DNA from: Flavobacterium flavigenum
Lineage (GTDB): Bacteria > Bacteroidota > Bacteroidia > Flavobacteriales > Flavobacteriaceae
DNA length: 64,000 nucleotides
Assembly: GCF_027111255.2 (NCBI RefSeq)
Contig: NZ_CP114285.2
Coordinates: forward strand, 4,464,001-4,528,000
Reading direction: 5' to 3'
The translations under genes and the position numbers were made by a program. The notes beneath the pieces are model-generated. The model made no database searches, had not been told where the DNA came from, and saw only the letters and a program-made list of their open reading frames with translations. Below are positions 62,148-64,000 of the stretch, one piece after another (position 1 is the first letter of the stretch; each line of letters starts with the position of its first letter).

Positions 62148-63104
62148 TTACTCTCTTGATCTAAGATATTCTAATACATTTTTTTCAATACGTTGATCAA
62201 TATTGTTAATATCAGCTTTAATGAATTTTTCTCCTAAAATGTTCTCGTATAATTCGATATATCTTTCGGACACTGATTCGATGTAAGCATCGGTCATTTC
62301 AGGAATCTGCTGACCTTCCTGTCCCTGAAAACCATTTTCGATCAGCCAGCGGCGTACAAACTCTTTTGATAATTGTTTTTGTTCTTCACCTTTTTCCTGT
62401 CTTTCGGCATATCCGTCAGCATAAAAATAACGTGAAGAATCCGGAGTATGTATTTCATCAATTAAAACGATAACACCTTCTTTCGTTTTTCCAAATTCGT
62501 ATTTCGTATCCACTAAAATCAAACCGCGCTCAGCAGCAATTTCTGTTCCTCTCTGAAATAAATCACGGGTAAATTTCTCCAGGACAATATAATCTTCTTC
62601 AGAAACAATTCCTTTTGCAAGAATGTCTTCACGTGAAATATCTTCATCATGCGAACCATTATCAGCCTTTGTCGTTGGTGTGATAATAGGTTCAGGGAAT
62701 TTATCATTTTCTTTTAAACCTTCAGCCATTGTAACTCCACAGATTTGTCTTCTGCCTGCAGCATATTCTCTCGCTGCGTGTCCTGAAAGATAACCTCGAA
62801 TTACCATTTCAACTTTGAATGGTTCACACAAATGTCCTACAGCAACGTTTGGATCCGGAGTTGCAATCAACCAGTTTGGAACAATATCTTCTGTCAATTC
62901 CATAAATTTTGTAGCAATCTGGTTCAGGATTTGTCCTTTGTACGGAATTCCTTTTGGCAAAACCACATCAAAAGCCGAAAGTCTGTCAGTAGCTACCATT
63001 ACTAAAAGTTCGTCGTTGATATTATAAACTTCCCTCACTTTTCCTCTATACACTGATTTCTGATTTGGGAAATTGAAATTTGTGGTTGTGATTGTATTGC
63101 TCAT
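62148..63104 (-). CDS. purC: Phosphoribosylaminoimidazole-succinocarboxamide (SAICAR) synthase
   Basis: 318 residues with the SAICAR synthetase core: VYRGKVREVYNINDELLVMVATDRLSAFDVVLPKGIPYKGQILNQIA, CEPFKVEMVIRGYLSGHAAREYAAGRRQICG, and ILVDTKYEFGKTKEGVIVLIDEIHTPDSSRYF. It joins aspartate to CAIR in de novo purine synthesis. The protein is longer than E. coli PurC because of insertions common in Bacteroidota and yeast-type enzymes. It has a clear promoter on the minus strand. Confidence 0.96.
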   Translation of the reverse strand: MSNTITTTNFNFPNQKSVYRGKVREVYNINDELLVMVATDRLSAFDVVLPKGIPYKGQILNQIATKFMELTEDIVPNWLIATPDPNVAVGHLCEPFKVEMVIRGYLSGHAAREYAAGRRQICGVTMAEGLKENDKFPEPIITPTTKADNGSHDEDISREDILAKGIVSEEDYIVLEKFTRDLFQRGTEIAAERGLILVDTKYEFGKTKEGVIVLIDEIHTPDSSRYFYADGYAERQEKGEEQKQLSKEFVRRWLIENGFQGQEGQQIPEMTDAYIESVSERYIELYENILGEKFIKADINNIDQRIEKNVLEYLRSRE

Positions 63105-63131
63105 TGTCTTTTAGTTGTGTTTTTATGAATG

Positions 63132-63162
63132 CAAATTTAAAACTATTTAAAAGAGCAAACAA
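63132..63162 (-). promoter_or_regulatory. purC promoter
   Basis: On the minus strand TTG (plus 63160-63162), 20 bp, then TAAATTTG (plus 63132-63139) is an exact consensus match, 27 bp upstream of the purC ATG. Confidence 0.7.
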
Positions 63163-63249
63163 ATGTTTATTTGTTGGTAGTTTATTGTTAATAGTTTATA
63201 GTTTTTGATGTAAGAATTAATTCCCATCAACGATAAGCGATTAACTAAA

Positions 63250-64000
63250 TTATTGTTTTAAAAGTGTCGAGTTAAATAAATTTAAGATCCGACTGTACTC
63301 ATCTATCCAGGAATAAGTTTCTTTAAAACCATGTGCTTCAACCGGGAAAGAAGCCAGACTCCAGTTCTTTTTTTCTAATTCAATAAAACGCTGAGACAAA
63401 CGTACAATATCTTTGTATTCAACATTGTCGTCTACCATTCCGTGCAGCATTACTAAATTTCCTTTTAGATTATCAGCGTAATAAATAGGAGAACTTTTCT
63501 TGTAAGCTTCAGGGTCTGTTTCAGGGAAATTCAAAATATTGCCAGTATATCCGTGATTGTAGTGCGCCCAGTCTGTAACAGATCTTAGTGCAGCTCCAGA
63601 AGTAAATTCACCAGGAGTGGTGAGCATTGCCATCAGCGTAATAAAACCACCATAAGAGCCGCCGTAAATACCAACCTTAGTTGTATCAATACCATATTTT
63701 TCTACTAATACTTTTTTACCATCTAATTGATCAGATAAATCTTTCCCTCCCATAAAGCGGTAAATTCCTGTTCTGAAATCTCTTCCATAGCCGTCGCTTC
63801 CTCTGTAATCAATATCCAAAACAGTGTAACCTAAATCGGTTAAAAGATTATGGAACATATATTCTCTGTAATAATTGCTCCAGAAATTATGGGCATTTTG
63901 AAGATAACCAGCACCGTGAACGAAAATGATAGCGGCTTTATTCGCAATTTCAGCTTTAGGGATATATAATCTTGCATTTATTGGAGTTCCGTCCTGTGCT
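63250..64000 (-). CDS. S9-family (prolyl oligopeptidase-like) peptidase, C-terminal part
   Basis: The frame is open from the right edge to the stop at 63250, giving about 249 C-terminal residues. The visible alpha/beta-hydrolase part has IIFVHGAGYLQNAHNFWS, LDIDYRGSDGYGRDFRTGIY, the nucleophile Ser in GIYGGSYGGFITLMAML, the acid in HGMVDDNVEYKDIV and the His in PVEAHGFKETYSW. These fit DPP-IV/acylaminoacyl-peptidase-like S9 enzymes, which carry an N-terminal beta-propeller that would lie beyond the window. An internal Met at 63858 is not the start, because the conserved fold extends upstream of it. Confidence 0.92.
   Translation of the reverse strand, partial: AQDGTPINARLYIPKAEIANKAAIIFVHGAGYLQNAHNFWSNYYREYMFHNLLTDLGYTVLDIDYRGSDGYGRDFRTGIYRFMGGKDLSDQLDGKKVLVEKYGIDTTKVGIYGGSYGGFITLMAMLTTPGEFTSGAALRSVTDWAHYNHGYTGNILNFPETDPEAYKKSSPIYYADNLKGNLVMLHGMVDDNVEYKDIVRLSQRFIELEKKNWSLASFPVEAHGFKETYSWIDEYSRILNLFNSTLLKQ

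Noticed and set aside
1..64000. tRNA or rRNA genes, prophage, or defence system
   Set aside because: No cloverleaf-like GC-rich segments, rRNA-like stretches, phage structural genes or known defence domains were seen. The gaps are AT-rich with hairpins and repeats only.

Overview
The window looks like chromosome of a Flavobacterium-type member of the Bacteroidota. Supporting signs are the very AT-rich intergenic DNA, promoters of the flavobacterial TTG-N17-23-TAnnTTTG type, almost no Shine-Dalgarno sequences, a fused SecDF, a type IX secretion (T9SS) type-B cargo gene followed by a PorP/SprF-like gene and an OmpA-like gene, and small families such as DUF2911 and DUF4294. No rRNA, tRNA, CRISPR array or prophage was recognised.

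Layout. 1-12 kb: a TRIC-type channel gene, then a surface-polysaccharide locus with a FemAB-like acyltransferase, an FdtB-like sugar aminotransferase, a Wzx flippase, an MBOAT/SGNH acylation pair, four glycosyltransferases, an FdtA-like ketoisomerase and a methyltransferase. Its mixed strands and high AT content are typical of a variable O-antigen-like region. 12-19 kb: ftsE, a 1004-residue TPR protein, a PhzF homologue bracketed by direct repeats, and a plugless outer-membrane barrel. 19-31 kb: housekeeping genes (asnB, gyrB, mdh, secDF), followed by an IS150-type IS3-family element that has inserted into the loop of the secDF terminator. 31-36 kb, minus strand: an aminotransferase, folE, a frameshifted four-helix-bundle gene flanked by inverted repeats, then cysS-yidD-lgt. 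36-44 kb: a PDZ aspartyl protease and the T9SS cargo/PorP/OmpA operon. 44-51 kb: DUF1573, valS, then an unrecognised lipoprotein and an overlapping 783-residue secreted protein. 51-53 kb: DUF4294 and an M42 peptidase. 53-61 kb: an OmpR/HisKA two-component system next to a CzcCBA-type metal efflux operon, with helically phased TTAAGG-like repeats in the promoter between them. 61-64 kb: an ankyrin protein, an NTF2-like lipoprotein, purC and the 3' part of an S9 peptidase gene.

The genes form several functional units. FdtA and FdtB could together make a 3-amino-3,6-dideoxyhexose, the FemAB-like enzyme may acylate it, the glycosyltransferases and Wzx assemble and export the unit, and MBOAT/SGNH may O-acylate it. 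The two-component system probably controls the adjacent RND efflux pump. The cargo, PorP-like and OmpA-like proteins probably form an outer-membrane attachment module. No clearly new defence or mobile system is visible. The most distinctive observations are the IS in a terminator loop, the four-helix-bundle cassette between inverted repeats, the uncharacterised overlapping gene pair at 47.5-50.9 kb, and the phased regulatory repeats upstream of the efflux operon.
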